Positions 34,801 through 43,045 are shown, counted from the first letter of the stretch. The stretch: 64,000 nt of DNA from Ischnura elegans (GCF_921293095.1 NC_060252.1:7254001-7318000), one strand, 5' to 3'. Notes: generated from the sequence alone by a model not told the origin. Numbers and translations are program-made.

Positions 34801-37047
34801 ATTAATAAAAATACCATGTAACTTACTAGGTCACATCTGTCGTATTATTGTTAATTGGCACAGTTATTGTATAAAGGTAGGGAACACTTATAGAGAACAA
34901 CTCACTAATGTACTTACTTTGTTAGAAAACACGCACTGATATACATATAAACATTGTAAAACAAAACACACACTAAAATAGTGCTACCAACCCTACTTAT
35001 ACAAAATTATCCCCCTGAGGTTATTGCCAACCTATTATACATTCCAACAACATCATTTCCAATTTTTGGTATTTCTGCATGAGAAATCAAATTACTAGGC
35101 TCGTAAATAATTGTATACCTGTATATTTCTTTATTTTAAACTATAGTATAAGATAATTTGAAATGATGAAAGCCGACGAATAACAAACCATTGGGCAAGC
35201 TATGAAACAATATTCGATTCTATAAACTTGCCTGCTTATTCCTATTTTCTCCCTTAACCACACGTTTACCGAATGAATTAATACAAAAAAGACAACTAAA
35301 ATGCAAGAATTTTCAAATGAATTGCTGCTACAAAATTTTGAATCACCATTTGAAGTGATGCATCAACATCCCGAAGCCACTAACTTAAAATTACATCCAA
35401 ATATAATTACAGCGAGAAAGAGTTACATTGTAAAACAAAACACACACACAAAACATACCTTCCTGTTTTTCGTAGGGGTGAAATGTTTTCTTCTTATCAC
35501 CCGAATGCACTTCTTCTTCAACTCACGATCTTTTGGAAAGCTAAAACTTGAACCATGTCCCGGAGTTTCCCTTACACCACGACAATACCACAGCCACCTA
35601 GAGAAACTGTCATGCACGAAAGGCATTTTTAACAAAGAAATACCTCACAAACACGTTTCTGAAGCCCAGTGAATAAAATTAAAAAATAAGGGAAACTTCA
35701 CCATTACCAGACACTCTATTATTCACCAACTTAACCACAAAAATCCCTGCAATGTGTTTAGACGTCTCGTAAACATCGCGATCTCCTAAGCTTGTGCAGG
35801 CTTTGATCGGGCCTTCTTCCTAGGAGTAATGGCATCACCCGCGAAAGAAAATAGTCCCAAACCGAATACAGTTTTATCGATGAGATACAATTTTATCGAT
35901 GCATATGAATTTGCCAGTCCTCTTGTATATTTTTTCGTCATTAAAGGAAATAAAGAAACAATACTTTTTAGCAACTTCTTAAGCGCGATTTCCTGTATCT
36001 TGATGGTCCACCCTCGTATTCAGATACGTAAAATTCCTGTGCCGTCTGGGAAATGTTGTTACACTTTATTTAACACTAGCAAGCCCGACCAATCCTTACA
36101 CCCAATTATGCCTGAGTGGCTCATTCTGACCCAATATGACAATGTTTGCATTTTTTACGAAAAATACTTAATTCCTTCCCAGTTTATTTATTAATATTGT
36201 TTTTAAAGCATTTTGGAGGGCAGTAGAAAAAAAAGGTAATTAGGATAAAATTTTAAAATTGTAGTTATTCTACAATTTCTATGGTGTTATGGGAAACTAG
36301 CTTCCAAAAACATGTGAATACCTATTACTTTCCATCTGATGGGTTTGGGAGGTGCAATGATTTCCAATGGCATCACGTTCAAAAAAGTTACAATAGCATT
36401 GTGACAATAAATCAGTATAAATCACACCGTTAACTTGAATGCAATGGGAAAGTAGAAAGGCTTCAAATGTATTTGATAGACTGGGTCAAACTGACCCATC
36501 AGGGCATGGCAAAAAATGTAAAAAATAATAATAATAATATCAGGCCTAACATTTGCACAGTGGTTAATCAAACTAAACAATTGGAAGTCATGAAATATGA
36601 GTCTAAAAATTTCTCTTCCATTCAAAATAATCAACACAAATATTCTCTTTTGGGTCGAATCGACCAATCCGGGCATTCTAGTGTTAAGATACCTCTCTCA
36701 AACGGGCTGAATTTGCGGTACGTGTTGTTAGAACTTAGCCATCGACATGATAACCCTGTATCGCAGGCGAAGTGAACTCCACCGACGCATTGACTTCCAC
36801 GGGTGGCGCTGGAGGAGCGGCTGCCCATCCCCAGCCGTACCCGATGATTTCCGCCGGCCAAGCCCTGCGCCGAATGTACCAGAGCAGTGCGGTGGGGGCT
36901 GGAGGGGGCGATAGTGGTGGTCTCCGAGACATCGGCGAGGAGCTCAAGAAGCACAACGTGATCCTGGGTCGCATAGCGACGCTTCTCGAGGGACGAGCAG
37001 AGGGAGGAAAGGGAGGGGAGGCGGGGAAACAGCCCGCAACGAAATAG
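7725..37047 (+). CDS. Secreted CUB-LDLa protein, five-exon gene
   Basis: Joining 7725-7836, 24496-24719, 26164-26467, 32014-32175 and 36767-37047 gives 1083 nt: 360 residues plus TAG. Every junction has GT/AG borders and matching phase (1, 0, 1, 1), which is strong evidence for one gene. The protein has a signal peptide (about residues 1-28), a CUB-like region (about 46-213, with Cys at 46, 78, 107 and 121), an LDL-receptor class A-like module (215-256) and a Gly/Ala-rich, helical, non-transmembrane tail. It is probably an extracellular adaptor or co-receptor-like protein. The family and partner are unknown to me; CUB plus LDLa is the order seen in Neto-type proteins, but here there is one CUB and no membrane segment. 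Additional small exons in the 16.7-kb intron 1 cannot be excluded. Confidence 0.75.
7905..8452. mobile_element. MITE copy 1 (AGGGTGGTTTCC family)
   Basis: The left end AGGGTGGTTTCCTATT and the right end …TTTGATGAATGAAACC match, in opposite orientation, an element at 40987-41644. The homologous segments include the stretch near 8240-8290 with a CGTGGAGTGGCATCGCATGG block. The outermost bases GAGCACGTCAAT also repeat inverted at both sides. The reading frame at 8002-8352 falls within this repeat and is not a gene. It sits about 70 bp inside intron 1. Confidence 0.6.
8453..11800. other. Intron 1 sequence without recognised genes
   Basis: About 3.3 kb of mostly AT-rich intronic DNA. The longest frames (10968-11333 minus, 121 codons; 10879-11154 plus) have no recognisable motif and overlap each other on opposite strands. 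I see no RNA gene. Confidence 0.45.
11812..11985. mobile_element. pogo/Tigger-like terminal fragment
   Basis: Begins TACAGTAGATTCCGGCTAAT and continues with a loose 14-15-bp beat (GGTTAGTTGGGGCAG, GCTCAATTGAGGCAG, GCTTTATTGGGACAG, GCTTTGTTGGGCCAT). Such TTAATTNGGAC-like subrepeats after a CAGTAGATTCCGG start are typical of pogo/Tigger-family ends. Only one end is recognised, so this is a fragment. Confidence 0.4.
12000..12828. other. Intron 1 sequence, one hairpin
   Basis: No gene seen. A 13-bp inverted repeat (CATAGAGTAAGTA, 12741-12753, with TACTTACTCTATG, 12762-12774) around an AT core is the only structure noticed. Confidence 0.4.
12839..14719. mobile_element. TA-target element with ~430-bp inverted arms
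   Basis: CTGTCTGT…ACAGACAG ends are flanked by TA (12837-12838 and 14720-14721). The arms (about 12839-13267 and 14292-14719) are near-perfect inverse copies. The central ~1 kb holds a + strand frame with a helix-turn-helix-like transposase N-terminus but no DDE triad. TA duplication and terminal form fit the IS630/Tc1/mariner superclass; the family is not certain. It inserted into the terminal TA of the surrounding hAT element. Confidence 0.8.
13592..14029 (+). pseudogene. Truncated DDE transposase N-terminal region
   Basis: A 145-codon frame centred between the inverted arms. It holds a segment like LGISLISVKRVAAKQK (helix-turn-helix spacing), a GRPK box (…LLGRPKIFIDDFTIGVIRRTVHGFY) and a second helical unit (LPKLRSILLDMGFSYKKF). 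Arthropod genomes carry many proteins of this layout annotated as DDE-superfamily endonuclease N-termini. The catalytic core is absent: the frame stops at 14029, and about 260 bp later the right arm begins. The element therefore cannot move itself. Confidence 0.55.
15043..17217 (-). pseudogene. hAT transposase, P52rIPK/ZMYM1-like, broken
   Basis: Minus-strand blocks in protein order. 17217-16936 is a TTF-type zinc-finger-like region (FTNYPWLVFSEEKQG…KKLVPEPLQKYAKLSGKDGDLEKH). 16625-16218 is DUF4371-like (…FHETTDMSHTSQLSVCLRYV…GVGFDGCSVN). About 16210-16065 contains KSHALNLAIS. 16061-15744 has NCETRWVESHKAI. 15264-15043 is the C-terminal hAT dimerisation block (LPISAAMAERSFSDLRRLKN…RLTGLALLYIHR). 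The blocks fall in at least two frames (outer blocks in one, middle in another) with stops between, so it is a pseudogene. This class also gave rise to domesticated THAP0/P52rIPK and ZMYM1 genes. Confidence 0.8.
17218..19400. other. hAT interior without intact genes
   Basis: Contains the putative transposase N-terminus on the minus strand near 18560-18594 (MCADCDVKLSR…, homologous to the start of the frame in the 205-956 element). A G-tract/C-rich block at 18216-18246 is followed by an inverted repeat around AGATCTTTCATATAGAT…AAAGATCT (18265-18293). No other gene is seen. Confidence 0.45.
19791..19994 (+). pseudogene. THAP-like zinc-finger fragment
   Basis: A frame starting at ATG 19791. It contains C-x4-C (YCFVPIC), a hydrophobic IFVDVPDK box and RRKWLLAARRD, resembling the N-terminal half of a THAP domain (C2CH; Trp after a Phe-x-x-Pro block). 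The closing C-x2-H is not in this frame, so either an intron follows or the copy is truncated. THAP domains mark P-element-type transposases and their domesticated relatives. It lies within the hAT composite, about 510 bp before a 740-bp block shared inverted with the element at 28457-30043, so it may belong to that P-like family. Beyond about 19994 the frame is unremarkable. Confidence 0.45.
20505..21246. repeat. 740-bp block, inverted copy of 28970-29722
   Basis: Reads as the reverse complement of 28970-29722 at high identity (for example …TCAGTATATCCCGAATCAAC… against …GATTTGGAATATACTGA…, and TTCCTCGAAGATGTTACATT against AATGTAACATCTTCGACGAA). Homology begins and ends sharply. No long open frame is shared, so it is non-coding or regulatory DNA of a transposon family. 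Confidence 0.7.
21247..22135. other. hAT interior, no recognised gene
   Basis: Holds an 86-codon + frame (21269-21529) with no recognisable motif. Nothing else was identified. Confidence 0.35.
22375..22839. other. Intron 1, no gene seen
   Basis: Short AT-rich stretch between the hAT target duplication and the LINE tail. No feature was recognised. Confidence 0.4.
22840..23190 (+). pseudogene. Decayed LINE reverse-transcriptase tail
   Basis: The + strand gives CMPPYGFEAWTTA (the Y-G-x-E-x-W box) and, about 160 bp on, GYILRRDGLMKTLIN. The latter matches the usual G-H-(I/L)-x-R-x-(D/E)-G-L-x-x-x-(I/L) block near the C-terminus of animal LINE ORF2 proteins. Stops and a frame change separate them. 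It is a 5'-truncated, dead copy inside intron 1. Confidence 0.5.
23191..24495. other. 3' part of intron 1
   Basis: AT-rich, no gene recognised. It ends with a pyrimidine-rich tract and the acceptor TTTCAG at 24490-24495. Confidence 0.45.
24496..24719 (+). CDS. Exon 2: first half of CUB-like domain
   Basis: Codes residues 38-112 of the secreted protein. Cys46 opens the region. FDCKTYVQ (Cys78), the strand-like GIIAVIQNLKF and SEACKDFM (Cys107) follow the usual CUB pattern of a C…C pair around hydrophobic strands. Bounded by TTTCAG before 24496 and GTAAGT at 24720. It ends after a complete codon (Thr112), matching the phase-0 start of exon 3. Frames in the other two registers have no such pattern. 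Confidence 0.7.
25235..25560. repeat. Two-copy ~167-bp tandem repeat
   Basis: AATGGCCCCATGTATTCTTA at about 25244 recurs as AATGGCCTTGTGTATTATTA about 167 bp later. CAAAGTATTGTAGC recurs at the same distance, as does the GACAAGAGGAA/CAGCAAGAGGAA stretch. The unit is nucleosome-length and moderately diverged. It lies in intron 2. Confidence 0.6.
25670..25708 (+). ncRNA. Hammerhead-like motif (near-canonical)
   Basis: CTGAAGA (fits CUGANGA) is followed by a perfect 7-bp stem CGCTGAC/GTCAGCG with loop TGCAAT, then GACAC (GAAAC expected) and a TGTTGTC that could supply the cleavage triplet. One core adenine appears mutated. A TATA-like block (CCTATATAAGACGG) lies ~35 bp upstream, suggesting the 5' part of a small retroelement that carries a ribozyme, as Penelope-like elements and retrozymes do. 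Activity is doubtful. Confidence 0.4.
25898..26110 (+). mobile_element. tRNA-derived SINE
   Basis: GTGGTAGCGTAGTGGCTAGA resembles a tRNA D-arm/A-box, followed by CGCCTAGCTGTTGATCCAGG (anticodon-arm-like) and a poor B-box region (GGGTCTTCGGACGCC). An unrelated body follows. It sits at the end of intron 2, just before exon 3. The acceptor and T stems do not form a proper cloverleaf, so it is not a functional tRNA. Confidence 0.5.
26164..26467 (+). CDS. Exon 3: second half of CUB-like domain
   Basis: Codes residues 113-213 plus one base. QRCGDI supplies Cys121, the usual R-x-C-G of CUB domains. The rest is a Ser- and aromatic-rich beta-type sequence ending in LQFAIAYTGFQ, like the last CUB strand. 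An acceptor CAG lies at 26161-26163 and the donor GTAAGA starts at 26468. The leftover A joins AT of exon 4 to make Asn214. The frame stays open past the donor, but the extension lacks the domain pattern. Confidence 0.7.
26626..27344. mobile_element. Foldback element with CGAGAGTCTCG motifs
   Basis: The ends CTGTGTGAGACTCTCG and CGAGACTCTCGCACAG are near-inverse. About 150 bp at each end are inverted copies, each packed with the palindromic motif (C)GAGA-(G/C)-TCTCG in either orientation. The 420-bp centre is AT-rich and has no frame. The short frames on both strands here are produced by the arms. It lies in intron 3, about 160 bp after exon 3. No clear TSD was seen, so superfamily is undetermined. 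Confidence 0.6.
27345..27917. other. Intron 3, no gene seen
   Basis: No recognisable element or gene apart from short frames on both strands. Confidence 0.4.
27918..28010 (+). mobile_element. tRNA-derived SINE head
   Basis: TGGTAGCATAATTGATAGAG is A-box/D-arm-like, and GAGTTCGAGTCCCAGTCAGG contains a good B-box (GTTCGAGTCC). Spacing fits a tRNA, but the D stem and T stem have mismatches and no intact acceptor stem closes. A SINE head is more likely than a working tRNA gene. Confidence 0.5.
28457..30043. mobile_element. Nested DNA element, ATAGGGTTGTTCA ends
   Basis: The left end ATAGGGTTGTTCA (28457-28469) and the right end TGAACAACCCTAT (reverse complement) bound ~1.6 kb inserted just inside the left end of the piggyBac-like element. 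Its middle (28970-29722) is an inverted copy of 20505-21246. No transposase frame was recognised. Proximity of the other copy to a THAP-like fragment suggests, but does not prove, a P-like family. No convincing TSD was found. Confidence 0.6.
28970..29722. repeat. 740-bp block, inverted copy of 20505-21246
   Basis: Partner of the block in intron 1, with sharp homology edges on both sides. The two copies lie in opposite orientation 8 kb apart and within the same gene, so a primary transcript could fold on itself. Confidence 0.7.
30570..30960 (+). pseudogene. piggyBac (PGBD-type) transposase relic
   Basis: Read in one + frame with stops: RFTNKPDKFGIEQLVLTDVK, then CPYCGKDEDWP, LGKYMVTKLT and NVTCNNHFPSIQLVEN. 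This matches the piggyBac DDE core order (KPxKFGIK…D-x-K, Y-x-GK-x-E, G-x-x-V-x-x-L, N-V-T-x-D-N-F-F-T-S). The second catalytic Asp is replaced (CNNHF rather than TDNFF) and at least three in-frame stops are present (after DVK, after DWP, after VEN). It is dead. It lies inside the TTAA-bounded element. Confidence 0.75.
32014..32175 (+). CDS. Exon 4: LDL-receptor class A-like module
   Basis: Codes residues 214-267. The pattern is C215…MFNC227-GYG-VC232-I…NDG-VVNC245-PFG-DC250-RDE-GGC256, close to the LDLa signature F-x-C-x-x-G-x-C-I…C-D-G…D-C…S-D-E…C. The usual fourth Cys (C-D-G) is replaced (V-N-D-G), and a new Cys appears in the S-D-E position (D-C-R-D-E), keeping six Cys. Calcium-site acidic residues (D249, D252, E253) are mostly kept. 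Acceptor TTTTAACAG ends at 32013; donor GTGAGT starts at 32176; phase 1 both sides. Confidence 0.75.
32176..36429. other. Intron 4, mostly unassigned
   Basis: Contains a hammerhead-like motif (32357-32385), a GC-rich patch near 33.06-33.2 kb following a possible element start (CAGTAGGGCGGATC at 32780), and AT-rich DNA. Frames at 35301-35672 and 35829-36194 (about 122 codons each) have no recognisable motif. A short block recurs at about 34955 and 35430 (ACATTGTAAAACAAAACACA), hinting at a decayed duplication. Confidence 0.4.
32357..32385 (+). ncRNA. Hammerhead-like core (weak)
   Basis: CAGATGA (CUGAUGA with one change) followed by GGATTATC and then GAAACATGTG resembles a minimal hammerhead core with a very short stem II. 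No convincing stems can be drawn, so this may be chance or a repeat-family signature. Confidence 0.2.
36430..36687. mobile_element. TTAA-flanked mini-element (piggyBac-type MITE)
   Basis: TTAA at 36430-36433 and 36684-36687 bound ends that are inverse with small gaps (TTAACTTGAATGC and GCATTCTAGTGTTAA). Inside is a GGGTCAAACTGACCC palindrome (36483-36497) and a GGGTCGAATCGACC palindrome near the other end, resembling the GGTC…GACC subterminal motifs of the piggyBac-like element upstream. There is no coding capacity. It lies 80 bp before exon 5. Confidence 0.6.
36767..37047 (+). CDS. Exon 5: Gly/Ala-rich C-terminal tail and stop
   Basis: Codes residues 268-360. After the junction Gly268 comes EVNSTDALTSTGG, a Gly/Ala/Pro-rich linker, then an amphipathic helical stretch (LRDIGEELKKHNVILGRIATLLE) and a basic, Gly-rich end. 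No membrane span or GPI-type tail is evident, so the product is likely secreted. Acceptor GCAG at 36763-36766 has a weak pyrimidine tract. TAG at 37045-37047 closes the frame. Higher GC than its flanks supports real coding. Confidence 0.7.
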
Positions 37048-37096
37048 CATCGCAGCAACCAATTGTGATTTTGATACCTTTTTTTCTGCCATAAAA

Positions 37097-37102
37097 AATA
37101 AA
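37097..37102 (+). terminator. Polyadenylation signal AATAAA
   Basis: AATAAA 50 bp after the stop codon of the CUB/LDLa gene, in an A-rich stretch. It gives a very short 3' untranslated region and marks the probable gene end. Confidence 0.55.
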
Positions 37103-37229
37103 AGGCTTGTAAAAAATATTAGTCCGTTAATCGGTCTCAATTCCTTTATCCTTTCACCTTTAACTCTCTTTCAGTTTTCCTCAGGTTATATAATGAGGTA
37201 ATTAAAATTAAAAAAAATGCCTGAGCACA

Positions 37230-37413
37230 GGTGGTGTTCACGAACAGGAAAGAGCTTAGGAAGGAGAGGAGGAGGAACGACAAAGTTCTGGACATGGTGG
37301 GTGAGGAGAGGCCATCTCTAGATGAGATGCAGAGGAGACAGAAGGTATGGATGGAGCGAGTACTTAGCGGGAAGATCCTTGGAACGAAGGGAGGCTGCCC
37401 GAATGCTTATTAA
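37230..37413 (+). pseudogene. LINE reverse-transcriptase tail fragment
   Basis: The frame reads …VLDMVGEERPSLDEMQRRQKVWMERVLSG, matching the (V/I)-G-E-x-R-x-L-L-D-x-(I/M)-x-R-R-Q-x-x-W-(M/I)-G-H-V-L-R block of animal LINE ORF2 C-termini. It is short and isolated, lies just past the host gene's poly(A) signal and is not a gene. Confidence 0.5.
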
Positions 37414-40400
37414 ATTCTCCATGGAAACCTATCTGAATCGATAGAACACTTTTGTTAAAAACTGAGAGAGATTATAGCAGAGAAATACAAGACTTGAACA
37501 TTTTCTGTAATGCTGGTAATGTAGCTCTGTTGACGGAATACGACGACGTTATACAGAGAATCAAACTCATACTGATGCAGCAGTAAATATATGAAATAAG
37601 GCCAAAGGCCATCTGGCCCGAAAAAACAAAGAAATATAACAATCATCATCAACTTAATTACCCGGAAAATAAAATATCTTTATTGCTCGGCTCTTTAAAA
37701 TTATTAGCGTAAATTGTATGCATAAATTTCTGCGTTGAAAATCCAAATTTCATCTCTTGATCAACAAAGTAATGGTAATCCTGAGAATTTATCGCATAAT
37801 CTCTTACAGGGTCACCTGCTCTCAAAAAAACAAACAGGCCAATAAGTCATCCCTTACGCTTCTCATGCACATGCCGATTTTGGACAGTCTGTAAAATATC
37901 GTCCATCCATATTCTAATAGTGAACAATTGGAGGGCATAGGAGTTTGCAAAATGACCAACCACGCACCAGCACCAGTGAAAAGACAGTTTAACACGGCAA
38001 CTAGCAAGTGATTTACCGGTTAAAATCTGGCGTGTGTGCGAGTACACCGATTAAAAATAACCTTTTTCCCTGGCTGGCCGTCCAAAATCGGTGTGTGAGC
38101 AAGGAGCCTTATTTAACAGTTAACGTTATTAGGCTTTCAGACTATAAAATTGATCTTTCACAAAAATCCACTTTCTCATTATATTGTAAACTTTTTTATT
38201 CCTTGCTGTTTAAATTTTTTTATGGAAACATATAAAAAGTTATTCATACCATCCCGTATCACAAAAATGCTAATACATACTGAGTAGTAATCTCCTCATC
38301 CCTTTAATTCAGTATTTCAGCGTTGTACACTAAAAAAGTGCCAATCATTGCATCTTCAAAATTAACCTGTTTGATGGTCAAATTTTTAAAAAATCATTCT
38401 ATGAGAAAAATGTCTATCTTTTCATGGACATGTCTTCATTTCAATTATCAGTGTTGAAAATTGCAAATTGAGAAAAATAAACACCATAAAAACCACTTCA
38501 TCAAAAATTAACAGATCATATCCCGTACAAAATGCTATTTCTGAGCAATTTTACCAAATCTTTTGGAATTGTGTGTTACCTTCTCATTATCCACTTACTG
38601 AAAAAAATACTAATAGAGTTAAAAAAACACCTCATATGCTCACCGCAATACGCTATAAATTAATGTGTATGAAGAGTATCCATCTGCTCACCATAAAGTT
38701 TATATTCCTCGAATTTTAAATCTTCTAACAAAGCTATATGAATGAATACCCTTGGGTCAAAAATGAATAGTTCTTCTCCCCCATAACCAGATAATTCAAA
38801 TTCTGAGAAATATTGCTTAGAATTAGACCTCTGAAATTAAAAAAATCCACCTGCACCCAAAACAAATTGATGACAAAAAACTAATATTTCTAATAAAATA
38901 CTTCCTTTTATGCTCATCAAATTGAAATTCTCAGCTAAATGGGAAAAAATTATCCTTCTAATATAATAAGGTTTTTAATTTTTGGCAGTGGGAAATTGCT
39001 AAAAACCTAAATCAGCATTTCCTCTCCAACTCATTAGAAATTCTAATTCTAAGAAATGATTACATCATGTTCCACAAATTAGCTTTTTCACTGTTCTCTT
39101 TAAAAGTTCTTAGGTCCTTTATGATAATTAAGGCCCATCTCTTGTTTAACAATTGATTTTTTACACGAACGCACTAAAAAAATTACATATTAAATTGGTT
39201 TATGCTTTTATTTCTGCAAACTATCAAGAAATGGTACCAGAGTGAAATAACCTCCCCCTATAGGAGAATTTATGCTCACACACTAAAAACCTTGTGTTTA
39301 TTTTATGTTTATTCCATATTAAATTATGTTTCTATTTCTCAGATGTTTTGTAGCAAAGAACTCTTCAAATATTCGCAGTTTTCAATCCGCACAGCTAAGA
39401 AATGTAATTTCTCAGATTTGTCCATCTGGTCTTTCACCATTCAGCGTTTTATACACACACACACACACACACTTATAAAATACTATGAGTGTAAAAAAGC
39501 TTCTCTTCTTAAGTAATCGATATTTTTATGTTAATATGCGTTGGTTAGAAAACCCCCTCATCAAAGAGTCAGGTTTTTATTCCCCTGCTGTCAAATGCTA
39601 ACTGAGAAATATGTATGAAAAATGAAAAACAAATTAGCATTTATTCTTCCCCACATCAAAAAATGCTAACTCTTAGAGCTATTCACCTAGTCTTCAAAAA
39701 TTCAGTGTGATGTATGAGCACACTAAAATATATTAGAATAAATGAATTATAGAATTATTAATAAATTAGAGAATCTCCTCAAATTTAAAATTATCATATT
39801 TGCACACAGAAAATAATTGAAGCCAAAGGAATATATTCATCTGTCTATCAAAACATTACGTTTTTATTCCTTGGCTATTATTAGTTACTAATGAAGAAAT
39901 GCACATTCTCTACATCAAAAATTAATATTTTTTCTCTGGCCAAAAACAATTGATTGTTCTGTGATATAATCACCTCTCCATTGCACAAATTTTGTTTTCA
40001 TTATACACTAAAAATAATAAGTTATAAATTATAAGTAAAAGAAAGCAATAAATCCTCCATTCAACAGACAAATACCTAAAAAATAAACAAATGTCATCAT
40101 CATAAAATATTTTATTGAAAACATCATTTTTGTTGAGCAGATGGTATTTTTATCCTGGATCTATTTATAAGTGTTTCAGCATTCATTCATAAAAATGATG
40201 AAATTTCTTGAGAAGAGTAGATTTATAACAAATTTTTACTCTGGCAGGCATAAAAAACTCATTTTTAAACGACATAGACATTTTATCTGAGAATTAAGAT
40301 TCATCTTTTTCTATAAAAGAAAACATTGTGAATATTGATGGGAAATTTCTCTGTTAGCAATTGAAATCTACCAAGAAATGAAAGTTAGATGTTTGGAAGC

Positions 40401-40986
40401 CTATAATTTTACAGCAGCAATTGTTTAGTGTGAGTATGGAAAAGTTAATATTTGTAGACAAGTGGACTCTCTACATTTTGAATTTTTAGTGACCAATACT
40501 GAAAAAGTTAAAAAAATGAAGAACATTTTTTTTCTGAAAAACTGTCATCTCAATATTTCATGTCAATATGTCAACTCCTCTACCATATACCTCTCCTGCT
40601 TCGATTCTAAAAAAATTGCATGTAGGTCTTTCAAATTTATGTTTAATGAAAGAGATATATTATATATATGAGATATATCATGCAGATCAATGAACATTGA
40701 TGTAATATGATACAATGCCAATATCCAGATTCAGAATTTATCTTCAATTTCAACTTCGATATAATCAATGTTGAATTCCTTCTAGAAAGGCATTTACTCT
40801 TACCTTGAATATGTATGCAAAAAACAGATCATTTGAACTACTTCAAAGCAAAAATGGTGTCCTAAATTTATTTTTATAAATTGTTTAAATCATTGAATTT
40901 TTTTCTTTTTCGTCATACTTTCATCAATGCCAAAAATGTATTTTGTTAAAAAATTGAACTTCTAGACTTAATTGAGCCTTCTACAA
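37414..40986. other. AT-rich desert, no gene seen
   Basis: About 3.6 kb of very AT-rich DNA with no recognisable gene. Only short frames and a dinucleotide run are present. Short motifs recur in a loose way (for example CACTAAAAA near 38330, 39285 and 40013), suggesting heavily diverged repeats. Confidence 0.45.
39453..39472. repeat. (AC)10 microsatellite
   Basis: Ten uninterrupted AC units within AT-rich DNA. Confidence 0.9.
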
Positions 40987-41644
40987 TAGGGTAGTTTCCT
41001 TCATCAAAGAAAACGAAAGGCATTGATCGCGATTCGTTGCCCACCATTACTGTATTCATAATATACAAATTATTTCGTTTTAGAAATACCGGTTTAGACG
41101 AATGGCAATGGTCCATTTTTATCCTCATTTGAAAAGGGCCAGATTGGCGCCCATGCGATGCCACTCCACGTGACGTCACAGGGACCTAGTTTCTATACGA
41201 GAAGATAGGAGTTATACATCGTCTGAGATTACCAATGCATGCATGAGGCGCAGAGCTCAGGGAAACATGTCTTAATAATAACTTATTAAAACTGGCTAAG
41301 GTCGGAAAGTTTTCTTCATTTGATAAGGTATCCTTATTTAAGCCAAGCGCTACCAGCCAGCAGGGTACTCAGCTACCCGCTAGCAGCCTGCGTCGTATCA
41401 GCGCTCAACTCGCCTCAAGGTCACCTCACAGGGTGGCAGCGGGAACGAGAAATACGTCACACGGAGAGATTTCCCGGCATTCATACTTACGCGTCGCGTT
41501 TTCGCGCGCTTGAAATTTTTCACTTTTCATTTTATCGCGAAAAATAGATATCGACGTTTAAAAATGTAAAAGCGTGAAATACGTAGTCCAGGAGTAATAA
41601 TCTTTCGATATAGGCAATAAAAAAATAATAGGAAACCACCCTTT
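40987..41644. mobile_element. MITE copy 2 (AGGGTGGTTTCC family)
   Basis: Ends TAGGGTAGTTTCC (left) and GGAAACCACCCT (right) form a ~12-bp terminal inverted repeat. The sequence is an inverted homologue of 7918-8440, with additional central DNA (41310-41480). No transposase frame. TSD unclear. Confidence 0.6.
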
Positions 41645-43045
41645 TATGTTTTCATGCATTAAAGTAAGGAAAATTAGAGCAAAATCAAAATCCTTTAAAT
41701 TTTATAACGTAAAAAATGTTTTCGGAATTTGGACATTGGAAAAAAATCATTTTTACCTATCGCTTTTGATTATCGTCTACCGTAAAAATATTGCTTGTGG
41801 GAATTTAGTACCTTGAAAACATTTCCACTCAAAAATATTTTTGTTGACTCAAGTCAAGAAAATCATTGCGAAATCAGTTTTTTAATTTTCCAGTCAAAAA
41901 AAGAGCTTTTGCATTACATTAAATTGTATGCTAATTGTTTTTTTCATTCAATATAGAAAAATCAATGTAAAATCATCTTTGATAAATATTTTCCTTGTCA
42001 TAAAATACTGATCGCATTTTAAAAATTTTTTCATAGCATTTTAATATATACCAGTTTATAAATTTCGTAGACCCATGCCAAAAAATTAATGCAAAACAAG
42101 ATCATTTGAATTATTTCCTAGCAAATATGATGTTCAAATTATTTTTTCAGCTTAGCACTTATATCAATGAAATTTTGTATTTTTAATTATACTTTAATTT
42201 ATGTCAATAATAGCTTTATCAAATAATTAAGTTTTAAAACTTATTTGTTCCATGTGCAATAACATTTTCAAGCATTTATAAAAGACAATTGGAACAAAAT
42301 TGAAATCTTATAAATTTTATTACTTAAAAAATGCTTTCTTAATTTGGATGTTGTCGAAACATTTTTCCTTACAGCTCTTTTTTTTCGTTAAGCGTAAAAC
42401 ATGTTTGAGAATGAATGTGGTATCTTAAAAAATTGATACACAAAAACACTTTTCCTTTCAATCAAATGAAGAAAATCATTGAATTTTCCTGTCACAAAAA
42501 CAGCGTTAACATCATATTTCATTGTAAACAAACTTCCCTTATTTAACTCAATTTAGAAAATTCAATGCAAAAACGAAATTCTGAATTTTTTTCAGACAAA
42601 ATAATCGCAAACATGTTTTGGTAAAACATAGCAATATCTGATGATTTTTTATGATGCAAAAAAAAATCTAAAAAGATATTTATTACGAAATATCCTCACC
42701 TGAAAACGCTTTTAAAATGGAGTTTGTTTTATAACCACTCAAAAAACTATTGATTTGTGTCAAAAAAGCGAAAGATTTTAATTAGAAATTTATTTTTGAT
42801 TCCTGCTTTTTTTCCTTTTTTTCACACCTCAGCGTCAACCGAAGGGAAAAATTTTGGTTTCAAGTATTTCAAAACTAAATCTGTGTATGTTATGAAGCTT
42901 TTTCGTGATTCACATTAATAAATCGATGCGAAATCATAATATTTCTCTTTTTCATGTGAAAAATACGGCATGCATTTTTTGTTATTTTCTATTGATGATT
43001 GAGAATTTCATTTCTTATGATCTCAAAATAAAGAATTGTTCAGGT
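41645..43045. repeat. AT-rich diverged repeat region, left part
   Basis: Contains blocks such as ACTCAAGTCAAGAAAATCAT and CACAAAAACAGCGTTAACAT that recur in the same order many times between 50 and 60 kb. The gypsy element at 43046 inserted into this repeat domain and splits it. No coding capacity seen. Confidence 0.5.

Noticed and set aside
35829..36194. 121-codon + strand frame in intron 4
   Set aside because: No domain, no splice or promoter context that ties it to a gene.
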